Shown here one piece after another: positions 1 to 6,626 of a DNA stretch of 10,779 nucleotides; the first letter of the stretch is position 1; each line of letters begins with the position of its first letter. The notes below the pieces were generated by a model that did no database searches, had not been told where the DNA came from, and saw only the letters and a list, made by a program, of their open reading frames with translations. This DNA is from an uncultured Eubacteriales bacterium (GTDB lineage: Bacteria; Bacillota; Clostridia; Oscillospirales; Acutalibacteraceae), in assembly GCA_900321195.1 (NCBI GenBank), contig ONVG01000036.1, positions 1 through 10,779 on the forward strand. The letters run 5' to 3'. The position numbers and the translations under genes are program-made.

Positions 1-96
1 TTCCTTTATATCTGATGTTGAATTATCAGGCTGTTATAAAATCCGACACTGCTACAAGTTTGCTCAATGTTTCTATATTCGAGTATAATTATTAAT

Positions 97-921
97 TTAT
101 TTAAGTTCTTGTCTGCGGAAAACCATAGAGGAAACAGTGCCGCAAATGAACATATATCCGAAAGCGACAAGTATAGGTATGTATGCTTGTCCGCTCTTGC
201 ACATGTCACTCGAAAGCAGTATAGTTCTGAATATCCAGAGCTTTGATATATTTCCGGAATAATCCTGTGAGCTGTATGCTATCATTCCGATGACTGCTTC
301 AGTTATCATTGGAAGTAATATAGAAACGGCTATCGCTCTGCCTGTTCCTTTTGAAATTATCGATATCATCGTGTAGAACGCCGCAAGACCTAAAAACAGC
401 AATGTGTATGTAAGAAGTACCAGCGGAATGTTTCCGCCGCCTTGATACGGGCTGTATCCGAAAATGCAAAAGCTCGTTATAGCTCCGCCTGTTACATAAG
501 CCGCCATTATACATATCATTGATATAGCTACAGATATGAATTTTGATGCGATTATGTTTCTTCTTTTTATGCCTCTCGAAATGGGATTTTTTACAGTTCC
601 CATAGAATATTCCGAGGCTATAAAAACACATACCGCAACAGAACTTATATACAATGCATTTGCATCACTAAGCATTGTGTTGATATAATCGAAAACATTT
701 GGTTCGGGGAAAACCGAAAGAGCTTCCTTTATAGCATCCTCCTCAGCGCCCAATGCCGTCATCATTACTTTAGTCGCTTCTACACTTGAACCTACGTTTC
801 GCCATACATAGTAGTAAATCAATGCGATAAATACGCCGATAAGCAAGGAAAGTATAACACATACTCTGAATGTGCCGCTCTTTCTGAGCTTTAAAAGATC
901 CGACTTTAAAAGACCGCTCAT
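97..921 (-). CDS. ABC-2 type transporter permease (BcrB/lantibiotic-immunity-like)
   Basis: This is the membrane subunit of an ABC exporter and pairs with the ATPase encoded just upstream. The 274 residues show about six hydrophobic segments, roughly at residues 18-40, 88-103, 126-154, 164-189, 194-216 and 246-268. A charged N-terminus (MSGLLKSDLLKLRKS) precedes the first. After segment 2 comes the cytoplasmic motif EYSMGTVKNPISRG, typical of ABC-2 permeases of the bacitracin/lantibiotic-resistance type. The large loop between segments 1 and 2 (about 45-85) would be extracellular. The ATG at 921 has a GGAGG seven bases upstream that lies inside the last codons of the ATPase gene. Only two bases separate stop and start, so the pair is probably translationally coupled. 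The family assignment is clear. The substrate (peptide antibiotic, lipid or other) cannot be read from the sequence. Confidence 0.85.
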   Translation of the reverse strand: MSGLLKSDLLKLRKSGTFRVCVILSLLIGVFIALIYYYVWRNVGSSVEATKVMMTALGAEEDAIKEALSVFPEPNVFDYINTMLSDANALYISSVAVCVFIASEYSMGTVKNPISRGIKRRNIIASKFISVAISMICIMAAYVTGGAITSFCIFGYSPYQGGGNIPLVLLTYTLLFLGLAAFYTMISIISKGTGRAIAVSILLPMITEAVIGMIAYSSQDYSGNISKLWIFRTILLSSDMCKSGQAYIPILVAFGYMFICGTVSSMVFRRQELK

Positions 922-923
922 TT

Positions 924-1823
924 TTATCCCTCCATTTTCTTTATAAAGTATTCTTCAGCGCTGTTATCATCGTTGCTGAATCCCTTTACCGTTATGCCTG
1001 CCTTGAAAAGCTCATTGGTTATCACGCCGACATCTTCTACCACGCTTCCTATTATGACACTGCGCTTTTCAACAGAGACATCATCATTTTTAAGGATATC
1101 CTTTACTATTTTCAAGGCTTTGAGTGCCTGCTCAGAATCCTTTGTCTTTATTACGGTATGGCTTCCGCACTTCTCTGAAAGCTCCTCTCTCGTAAGCTCC
1201 TCGACAAGTCTGCCTGATGCTATGATGCCGTAGCGCGTCGCTATCTTTTCAAGCTCACCAAGATAATGACTTGATACAAAAATAGTCTTTCCCTTGTTTT
1301 TCAGCGAAATAAGAAGCTCTCTCATCTCAACTATGCCTTTTGGGTCAAGTCCGTTTATAGGCTCGTCAAGTATAAGAAGTTCAGGGTCGCCGACAAGCGC
1401 CATAGCTATGCCGAGTCTCTGCTTCATTCCAAGCGAAAAATCAGCCGCTTTTTTCTTGCCCGTATCGGTAAGCCCTACCGTTTCAAGCAGTTCCCCTATA
1501 CATTTCTTATCGACGTCCAGCATCGTGCAGTACATAAGAAGATTATCCTTTGCACTCATATTTTTGTATATAGAAGGAGTTTCAATAAGACTTCCTATCT
1601 TTCTCTTTGCAGTTTCGAGCGGTTCACCGTCAAAGAAATCAAAGCTCCCCTCATTTGCTTTTGAAAGTCCCAATATCATGCGGATAAATGTGGTCTTTCC
1701 TGCTCCGTTCTTGCCAACAAAGCCGTATATATCCCCCGGTTCAAGCGTTATCGAAACATTATCGACTGCCTTTGTGTTTGAATATATTTTTGTCAGTCCT
1801 TTTGTCTGCATAATGTATGACAT
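924..1823 (-). CDS. ABC transporter ATP-binding protein (BcrA-like)
   Basis: This ATPase powers the ABC-2 permease encoded directly downstream. Motifs in order across 299 residues are: Walker A GKNGAGKTT at 37-45; a BcrA/lantibiotic-immunity style stretch SLIETPSIYKNMSAKDNL from about 78; an ABC signature written SLGMKQR at 130-136 (Met in place of the usual second Gly); Walker B LLILDEP at 149-155; and the switch histidine in SSHYLGEL (H186). The C-terminal 90 or so residues are the extra regulatory or dimerisation region usual in this subgroup. The ATG at 1823 follows a GGAGG by seven bases. The start lies 26 bases from the centre of a palindromic operator-like site, so the gene pair is probably under repressor control. 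Export of, or self-protection against, a peptide-like compound is the usual role of such pairs. That role is inferred from the family only. Confidence 0.9.
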   Translation of the reverse strand: MSYIMQTKGLTKIYSNTKAVDNVSITLEPGDIYGFVGKNGAGKTTFIRMILGLSKANEGSFDFFDGEPLETAKRKIGSLIETPSIYKNMSAKDNLLMYCTMLDVDKKCIGELLETVGLTDTGKKKAADFSLGMKQRLGIAMALVGDPELLILDEPINGLDPKGIVEMRELLISLKNKGKTIFVSSHYLGELEKIATRYGIIASGRLVEELTREELSEKCGSHTVIKTKDSEQALKALKIVKDILKNDDVSVEKRSVIIGSVVEDVGVITNELFKAGITVKGFSNDDNSAEEYFIKKMEG

Positions 1824-1841
1824 TTATCTTCCTCCATTCTT

Positions 1842-1901
1842 TATACTTTAAGTATATTTTATTTGATATATTATATAACGTTTATATATACTATTGGTAT
1901 A
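1842..1901 (-). promoter_or_regulatory. Operator-flanked promoter of the ABC transporter operon
   Basis: Two 15-bp palindromes of the form TATAC-N5-GTATA lie here on the plus strand: TATACTTTAAGTATA at 1842-1856 and TATACTATTGGTATA at 1887-1901, with centres 45 bp apart. Between them a minus-strand TATAAT (1870-1875) could serve as the -10. Its -35 would fall inside the distal palindrome and is poor (ACCAAT). The proximal palindrome ends 18 bases before the start codon. A dimeric regulator bound at both sites would cover the promoter, so repression is the simplest reading. The same architecture recurs upstream of the 103-residue gene. The palindromes are seen directly. Their regulator is unknown and is not encoded in this window. 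Confidence 0.6.
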
Positions 1902-1919
1902 ATAATACGATTTGTAATA

Positions 1920-2231
1920 TCAATCATCACGATCCTCTATCTCAATAATTATTCTTGAGCGTTTAAGATACATTATTGAAAAAACCTCGCCTCTTGCCGC
2001 CGCTTCATGCATTTTTACGAACTCATCTATACAAGAAGCCTTGCCGTAGATATAACCGTCATCAAGCCTTATCTTATAGTTGACAGTCATCTGATAATAG
2101 CCGTCCTCCATCTCAAAAAGCGGCACTGTTTCAACGCTTACATACGCGCGTTCATCTATATCTTCTTTTGCGATACTTTGAAGTTTAAAGGGAAAGCCCT
2201 TTATCCTGCGTTTTGCTGTTTCTCTTGTCAT
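1920..2231 (-). CDS. Hypothetical protein, 103 residues, not recognised
   Basis: I do not recognise this family. The protein is soluble-looking and has no signal peptide or membrane segment. A basic N-terminus (MTRETAKRRIKGFPFKL) leads into alternating hydrophobic and charged stretches consistent with beta strands (VSVETVPLFEMEDGYYQMTV, then YKIRLDDGYIYGK). A short helix follows (about 68-82), then another strand (RSRIIIEIE) and an acidic end. No helix-turn-helix is evident, so I do not propose it as the regulator of the nearby operators. The ATG at 2231 is preceded by AAGGA with an eight-base gap, which supports both the start and the reading of this as a real gene. Its promoter region carries the same palindrome as the ABC operon downstream. 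Co-regulation with the transporter is therefore the best clue to function, and this is an inference. Confidence 0.7.
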   Translation of the reverse strand: MTRETAKRRIKGFPFKLQSIAKEDIDERAYVSVETVPLFEMEDGYYQMTVNYKIRLDDGYIYGKASCIDEFVKMHEAAARGEVFSIMYLKRSRIIIEIEDRDD

Positions 2232-2244
2232 AAGCGCCGTCCTT

Positions 2245-2330
2245 TATACTGAAAGTATAAAAATTATATATGTTTCCAAATAGTATAATATACTTTAAGT
2301 ATATTATTTTTTATATATACTATATGTATC
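2245..2330 (-). promoter_or_regulatory. Triple-operator promoter of the 103-residue gene
   Basis: Three copies of the TATAC-N5-GTATA palindrome lie between recQ and the 103-residue gene. They are TATACTGAAAGTATA at 2245-2259, TATACTTTAAGTATA at 2289-2303 (arms extend to 9 bp, 2287-2305), and a weaker TATACTATATGTATC at 2316-2330, which ends two bases before the recQ stop codon. The 2289 copy is identical over 15 bp to the one at 1842. A minus-strand TATAAT (2263-2268) sits between the first two copies, whose centres are 44 bp apart. I see no good -35. A further half-site (AGTATA) is at 2282-2287. The placement around the -10 suggests repressor binding sites. No GC-rich terminator separates recQ from this gene. 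Confidence 0.6.
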
Positions 2331-2331
2331 A

Positions 2332-3852
2332 TCAAAAATCTGCTTCATTCTCATAAGCAGTAATAATATCGACTATATCCTTTCCGTAACGGTTCATTTT
2401 AGCCTCACCGATACCCTTTATACCCAAAAGCTCAGGTATAGTCATAGGCTTTACTGCGGAAAGCTCTCTCAAAACAGCGTCATTGAATACGGAATATGCA
2501 GGAATGCCAAGCCTCAGAGCAGTCTTTGCGCGATAAGCAGAAAGCCTGTCAAATAATGCCTCATCAATAATAAGCAATTGTTCGTTTTTATATCTTTTCA
2601 AAGATATGCTTACAAAATCAGAACCGTATTCTTTGCGGCAAACACTGCATTTATTACACGGCGGAGTGAAGCTCTCACCGAAATATTTAAGTATCCTCTT
2701 TCTCAGACACTCGGTCTTTGATGTCGAATAAAACGTCATTTGCTTCAGCTTTTCTCTTTCAAGTTCAATAAACTTTTTCAGCTGTCCAGGGTCGATATTC
2801 TCATTTTCTGCGCTTTTATCTATAAAATATTCATTCAGCTTTACATCTCTTGCGCTGTAGAGAAGTATGCATTCAGCCGGGTCGCCGTCACGGCCTGCTC
2901 TTCCGGCCTGCTGATAATAGTCCTCGATATTTTTCGGCATGTTATAGTGAAGTACATAGCGCACATTCGGTTTGTCTATACCCATTCCGAAAGCATTTGT
3001 AGCAACTATTATTTTTGCTTTGTCATATATGAACTCTTCCTGATTTTTTGTTCTGTCAATATCACTCATACCGGCATGATAAGGCAAAGCGGAATAGCCG
3101 TTATCTGCAAGTATCATAGATATCTCGTCAACTGTCTTTCTCGTACCGCAATATATTATTCCGGAGCTGTTTTCATTCGCCGCAACATAATCCATTAAGA
3201 AAGCCATTCTGTCTAAAGGCTTATAAACACCGAAAAAAAGATTTTCCCTATCAAAGCCTGTTGTGACTGTATAAGGGTCACGCAAATGAAGCTCGTTTAC
3301 TATATCTCTTTTTACAAGCCCCGTTGCAGTCGCAGTAAAAGCCGCAATTACAGGTCTTTTCGGCAGCTTGTCTATAAAATCGGATATGTGTGTATAGCTC
3401 GGACGGAAATCATGTCCCCACTGTGAGATGCAGTGCGCCTCGTCAACCGCAAGTATCGATATATTAGCATTACATGCAAAATCTATGAAATCAGGGCTTT
3501 CGAGTCTTTCGGGCGCAGCATAAATTATCTTGTACATACCGGTTTTAGCATTTTCGGTTGCTCTTGAAAGCTGCGAAGGCGTAAGCGAACTGTTGAGATA
3601 AGCCGCCCTTACGCCCATTGAGATAAGTGTCCTCACCTGATCCTGCATAAGTGAAATAAGCGGTGATATAACTATCGTTATACCGTCAAAATAAAGTGCC
3701 GGTATCTGATAGCATATAGATTTTCCTGCGCCTGTAGGCATAACAGCCGAAACATCTCTTCCCGATATGATATTTTTTATTATGCCCTCCTGACCGCTGC
3801 GAAAGCTGTCATATCCATAGTATTTTTTCAGTATCTCATATATCTTTTCCAT
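2332..3852 (-). CDS. recQ: ATP-dependent DNA helicase RecQ, short form
   Basis: This is a 3'-5' DNA helicase for recombination, replication-fork repair and RecFOR-type processing. Numbering is from the chosen ATG (506 residues). Walker A MPTGAGKS is at 38-45. The DEAH box is at 137-140, followed by the RecQ aromatic-rich loop CISQWGHDFRPSY. Motif III contains FTATAT. The GFGMGIDKP-like stretch AFGMGIDKP is present, and motif VI QQAGRAGRDG is at 314-323. The zinc cluster cysteines are 382, 399, 402 and 405. The C-terminus is an HRDC-like domain (about 425-506) with LLGIKGIGEAKMNRYG. Only about 20 residues separate the zinc cluster from the HRDC region, so the winged-helix (RQC) domain of full-length RecQ seems absent. 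The frame also opens at a TTG at 3897, but that codon has no ribosome binding site. The ATG at 3852 matches the usual RecQ N-terminus (KYYGYDSFRSGQ close to the start). It is third in the lepA operon, 71 bases after the DUF3783 gene. Confidence 0.93.
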   Translation of the reverse strand: MEKIYEILKKYYGYDSFRSGQEGIIKNIISGRDVSAVMPTGAGKSICYQIPALYFDGITIVISPLISLMQDQVRTLISMGVRAAYLNSSLTPSQLSRATENAKTGMYKIIYAAPERLESPDFIDFACNANISILAVDEAHCISQWGHDFRPSYTHISDFIDKLPKRPVIAAFTATATGLVKRDIVNELHLRDPYTVTTGFDRENLFFGVYKPLDRMAFLMDYVAANENSSGIIYCGTRKTVDEISMILADNGYSALPYHAGMSDIDRTKNQEEFIYDKAKIIVATNAFGMGIDKPNVRYVLHYNMPKNIEDYYQQAGRAGRDGDPAECILLYSARDVKLNEYFIDKSAENENIDPGQLKKFIELEREKLKQMTFYSTSKTECLRKRILKYFGESFTPPCNKCSVCRKEYGSDFVSISLKRYKNEQLLIIDEALFDRLSAYRAKTALRLGIPAYSVFNDAVLRELSAVKPMTIPELLGIKGIGEAKMNRYGKDIVDIITAYENEADF

Positions 3853-3923
3853 TTTTTCCCGACAGATAACATCTCTTTCCTTAATGTCAATGTTCAATGA
3901 TCAATTTTTAAAAAGTTTAAATA

Positions 3924-4298
3924 TCATTTTTTGCCGCGATTCATCATTTCATGATCCTCTTTTACGGCTTTGTAAAGCTGTGCGCCGTTCCAGTCTATAT
4001 TTGTAGGCGTTACTATAGCTTTGAGCGCCACTCTGCCTGCGCCGCATTTTCTGAGCGCCTTTATAAGAGTGTCTATATCTTTGCTGTCAAAGCCGTACAT
4101 TACAAGAAGCTCCTCATCAAAGTCATCACATACAGTATCACGGCACTTTTCATAGCCTTCTGCGCCTATAAGATATCCGAGTGTCTGACAGAAATTTTCC
4201 TTTTCAATAAGAATCGAGCCTGCCCTTGCAAGAGTTACAGCCATTCTTACCTGAGTAAGTCTTTCTCCGCTGAAATTATACAGCAAAACTGTTTTCAT
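3924..4298 (-). CDS. DUF3783 domain-containing protein
   Basis: This is a 124-residue cytoplasmic protein of unknown function. The C-terminal half carries the DUF3783 hallmark: a short strand (ELLVMYGF, about 63-70), a helix with IDTLIKALRKCG (75-86), then VALKAIVTPTNIDW (90-103) and a final helix ending in EDHEMM. The N-terminal half (MKTVLLYNFSGERLTQVRMA) resembles a small alpha/beta unit with several cysteines (37, 52, 57, 85), not arranged as an obvious metal site. The ATG at 4298 has GAGGA about seven bases upstream, within the 14-base gap to the lepA stop, so it is translated from the lepA transcript. The context suggests housekeeping, but no biochemical role can be given. Confidence 0.85.
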   Translation of the reverse strand: MKTVLLYNFSGERLTQVRMAVTLARAGSILIEKENFCQTLGYLIGAEGYEKCRDTVCDDFDEELLVMYGFDSKDIDTLIKALRKCGAGRVALKAIVTPTNIDWNGAQLYKAVKEDHEMMNRGKK

Positions 4299-4312
4299 AT
4301 AAATATCCTCAC

Positions 4313-6124
4313 TTATTCCGTATCGAGCTTCAGTACAGCCATAAACGCCTCCTGCGGCACTTCTACAGTACCTAACTGGCGCATACGCTTTTTGCCCTCC
4401 TTCTGTTTTTCAAGAAGCTTTTTCTTTCTCGTGATATCGCCGCCGTAGCACTTTGCAAGAACGTCCTTTCGCATAGCCTTTACGGTTTCCCTTGCGATTA
4501 TCTTTCCGCCTATACATGCCTGTATCGGCACCTCAAAAAGCTGACGCGGTATCTTCTCTTTAAGCTTTTCAGCCATTTTTCTTGCTCTCGGATATGCCTT
4601 ATCCGCATGTATTATGAATGAAAGAGCATCGACTACTTCACCGTTCAGCATTATATCGAGCTTAACGAGCTTTGACTCCTCATAGCCCGATACTTCATAG
4701 TCAAACGAAGCATAGCCTCTTGTCCTTGATTTCAGCGTATCGAAAAAGTCATAAACTATCTCGGCAAGCGGAAGTATATAATGGATATCAACTCTGTCAG
4801 AGTCAATATACTTCATGTCCTTGAATACTCCTCGTCTGTCCTGACAAAGCTCCATTATATTTCCTACATATTCCGACGGAGAATATATATGAGCATCCGT
4901 TACGGGTTCCTCCGCCTTTGCTATGAGCGCAGGATCGGGATAGTTCGTAGGGTTGTCTATCATCTCAACTGTACCGTCAGTCTTTGTTATCCTGAAAATA
5001 ACACTCGGCGCTGTAGTTATAAGGTCAAGATTATATTCACGTTCAAGGCGCTCCTGTATTATCTCCATATGAAGAAGTCCGAGAAAACCGCATCTGAATC
5101 CAAAGCCAAGGGCAACAGATGTTTCAGGCTCAAAGGAAAGCGCCGCATCATTGAGTTCAAGCTTTTCAAGCGCATCTCTTAGGTCGGGATATTTTGCTCC
5201 GTCAGCGGGATAAATTCCGCAGAACACCATAGGCTGTACTGCGCGATAACCCGGAAGTGCGCTTTCGGCAGGTGATGACGCAAGTGTTACCGTATCGCCA
5301 ACTCTCGCATCGCTTACCGTCTTGATAGAAGCGGCTATATAGCCTACCTCTCCGGCGTAGAGCGACTGAGCCGGTTCAAGACTGGTCGCTCTCATAAAGC
5401 CGCACTCAACTACATTGAATTCCTTTCCCGTCGCCATAAGCCTTATAGTATCGCCTACACTGACCTTTCCCTCTTTTACACGTATATATATAATAACGCC
5501 CTTATAGCTGTCATAGTATGAATCGAATATGAGCGCCTGCAGTGGATTATCGTCATCTCCCTGCGGCGGCGGAACTATTTTAACTATCTGCTCCATAACG
5601 TCATGTATATTTATTCCGACCTTAGCGGAGATACACGGCGCGTCATCAGCCGGAAGTCCTATGACATCCTCTATTTCATTCTTTATCCTTTCGGGGTCGG
5701 CACTCGGAAGGTCTATCTTGTTTATAACAGGCACTATTTCAAGACCCGCATCGAGCGCAAGATAGGTATTTGCAAGAGTCTGAGCTTCTATTCCCTGAGA
5801 AGCATCTACAACAAGGACTGCGCCCTCACACGCAGCCAATGAGCGTGACACCTCATAGTTAAAATCGACATGTCCGGGAGTATCTATCAGGTTAAATATA
5901 TATTCCTCGCCGTCATCAGCCTTATATACAAGCGTAACGGCATGAGCCTTTATTGTTATTCCTCTCTCTCTTTCAAGCTCCATATTGTCAAGGAGCTGGT
6001 CTTCCATATCACGAACTGCGACAGACTGAGTTTGTTCAAGTATCCTGTCTGCGAGAGTTGACTTTCCATGATCTATATGCGCTATTATACTGAAATTTCT
6101 TATCTTACTTTTATCAAAAGACAT
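4313..6124 (-). CDS. lepA: Elongation factor 4 (LepA), ribosomal back-translocase GTPase
   Basis: LepA is a ribosome-associated GTPase, related to EF-G, that acts on stalled or mistranslocated ribosomes and in 30S assembly. Numbering is from the chosen ATG (603 residues, normal for the family). G1 AHIDHGKST is at 15-23, the G2 threonine in RGITIK is T57, G3 DTPGH is at 81-85 and G4 NKID is at 135-138. The LepA-specific C-terminal domain ends with the diagnostic [20 protein letters not shown] and [14 protein letters not shown]. The frame opens three codons further up at a GTG (6133), but the SD-like GGGGTG sits six bases before the ATG at 6124 and would abut the GTG, so the ATG is preferred. 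It is the first gene of the lepA-DUF3783-recQ operon, with a good promoter at 6194-6223. All key residues are present. Confidence 0.97.
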   Translation of the reverse strand: MSFDKSKIRNFSIIAHIDHGKSTLADRILEQTQSVAVRDMEDQLLDNMELERERGITIKAHAVTLVYKADDGEEYIFNLIDTPGHVDFNYEVSRSLAACEGAVLVVDASQGIEAQTLANTYLALDAGLEIVPVINKIDLPSADPERIKNEIEDVIGLPADDAPCISAKVGINIHDVMEQIVKIVPPPQGDDDNPLQALIFDSYYDSYKGVIIYIRVKEGKVSVGDTIRLMATGKEFNVVECGFMRATSLEPAQSLYAGEVGYIAASIKTVSDARVGDTVTLASSPAESALPGYRAVQPMVFCGIYPADGAKYPDLRDALEKLELNDAALSFEPETSVALGFGFRCGFLGLLHMEIIQERLEREYNLDLITTAPSVIFRITKTDGTVEMIDNPTNYPDPALIAKAEEPVTDAHIYSPSEYVGNIMELCQDRRGVFKDMKYIDSDRVDIHYILPLAEIVYDFFDTLKSRTRGYASFDYEVSGYEESKLVKLDIMLNGEVVDALSFIIHADKAYPRARKMAEKLKEKIPRQLFEVPIQACIGGKIIARETVKAMRKDVLAKCYGGDITRKKKLLEKQKEGKKRMRQLGTVEVPQEAFMAVLKLDTE

Positions 6125-6193
6125 TACACGCACCCCGAATTTAATGAATAATTAGCGTTTCCCATTTGTTCTTTGACATAGCTGTTCATTAAC

Positions 6194-6223
6194 ATTATAA
6201 CATATTTAATATTCATTTGTAAA
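6194..6223 (-). promoter_or_regulatory. lepA promoter (extended -10)
   Basis: Read on the minus strand, TTTACA (6218-6223) is followed after 18 bp by TATAAT (6194-6199), which is preceded by TG with one intervening base, an extended -10. Transcription would start near 6187 and leave a leader of about 60 bases before the lepA ATG. It lies downstream of the terminator at 6254-6287, so lepA does not depend on the small unit upstream. Confidence 0.75.
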
Positions 6224-6253
6224 TCTAATTTTATGCAAAAAACAAACATCATT

Positions 6254-6287
6254 AAAAAACCCGTCAGAACTTATCATTCTGACGGGG
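6254..6287 (-). terminator. Intrinsic terminator of the 22-codon unit
   Basis: A perfect 10-bp stem (CCCGTCAGAA at 6260-6269 with TTCTGACGGG at 6277-6286) closes a seven-base loop. On the minus strand it is followed by six U residues (6254-6259). It lies 27 bases after the stop codon of the small ORF and upstream of the lepA promoter. This is a canonical Rho-independent terminator for minus-strand transcription. Confidence 0.92.
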
Positions 6288-6313
6288 AAATTATCATCTT
6301 TAGCCGTTAATTC

Positions 6314-6382
6314 TTAATTACAAAAAAGCAGAAATGCTGCAAGACCAACTGCACGAAATCTTCTTTTGAGTTTACTGTTCAT
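6314..6382 (-). CDS. Small ORF, 22-residue cationic/hydrophobic peptide
   Basis: A 22-codon ORF starts with ATG at 6382 behind a perfect AAGGAGG (GGAGG 6391-6395, eight-base gap) and ends in TAA. The peptide begins MNSKLKRRFR, with five basic residues in the first ten, and continues as the hydrophobic stretch AVGLAAFLLFC ending in Asn. It therefore looks like a tiny membrane-associated peptide or a signal-peptide-like secreted precursor. The ORF fills a self-contained unit: an extended -10 promoter at 6429-6457, a leader of about 40 bases, the ORF, and an intrinsic terminator 27 bases after the stop. The predicted transcript is about 170 bases. The Cys at 21 is preceded by Phe, so it does not form a proper lipobox. 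I know no family for it. Alternatives are a regulatory RNA with an incidental ORF, or a leader peptide, though lepA has its own promoter beyond the terminator. Function is unknown. Confidence 0.65.
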   Translation of the reverse strand: MNSKLKRRFRAVGLAAFLLFCN

Positions 6383-6428
6383 CTCTATTACCTCCTTGTC
6401 ATGTTATACCCGACATTTAGTTATAGTA

Positions 6429-6457
6429 ATTATATCATAATTCTTTCAATAATTCAA
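6429..6457 (-). promoter_or_regulatory. Strong promoter of the 22-codon unit
   Basis: On the minus strand, TTGAAT (6452-6457) is followed by exactly 17 bp and then a perfect TATAAT (6429-6434), with TGA directly before it (extended -10). Transcription is expected to start near 6422, about 40 bases before the ATG of the small ORF. It is among the best-matched promoters in the window, which argues that this unit is expressed. Confidence 0.8.
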
Positions 6458-6503
6458 TTATTGATTTGTACAAAAAACAACGATTAAACATTGACACACA
6501 TAG

Positions 6504-6540
6504 AAAATTCCCGTCAGGTCAAAGAACTGACGGGAATTTT
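6504..6540. terminator. Bidirectional intrinsic terminator after the EF-G-like gene
   Basis: A perfect 14-bp inverted repeat (AAAATTCCCGTCAG at 6504-6517 with CTGACGGGAATTTT at 6527-6540) encloses a nine-base loop. The A/T ends supply U-tracts in both directions. It lies about 90 bases past the stop of the EF-G-like gene and ends that transcript. On the other side it isolates the 22-codon unit from read-through. No plus-strand gene needs it. Confidence 0.88.
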
Positions 6541-6626
6541 TAAGCACTTTAAAGCAGGATCACGAATGCGGAAAGCTAAATTATTCTGAACTGCGAACAA
6601 GCTCATTACTCCGCACTCCTGACTTA

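Noticed and set aside
1294..1851. 185-codon plus-strand open frame rich in Ser, Pro and Phe
   Set aside because: It is antisense to the ABC ATPase. Its composition is the mirror of the coding strand and it has no start signals.
2287..2305. 9-bp palindrome considered as a terminator for recQ
   Set aside because: It is entirely A/T except one pair, has a one-base loop and has no U-tract on the minus strand. It fits an operator family instead.
3852..3897. TTG start for recQ giving a 521-residue product
   Set aside because: No ribosome binding site precedes the TTG, and the extra 15 residues have no counterpart at the usual RecQ N-terminus.
6314..6382. Truncated lipoprotein signal peptide
   Set aside because: The residue before Cys21 is Phe and the box reads LLFC, which signal peptidase II does not normally accept. 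The ORF also stops one residue after the Cys.
6254..6457. Leader peptide/attenuator controlling lepA
   Set aside because: A separate extended -10 promoter lies between the terminator and lepA. The peptide has no run of one regulatory amino acid, and I could not find an alternative antiterminator pairing.
6514..6606. 30-codon minus-strand ORF after the EF-G-like gene with an AGGAG upstream
   Set aside because: It runs into and ends inside the terminator hairpin, so its 3' end is dictated by the terminator. It has no separate promoter. Probably chance.
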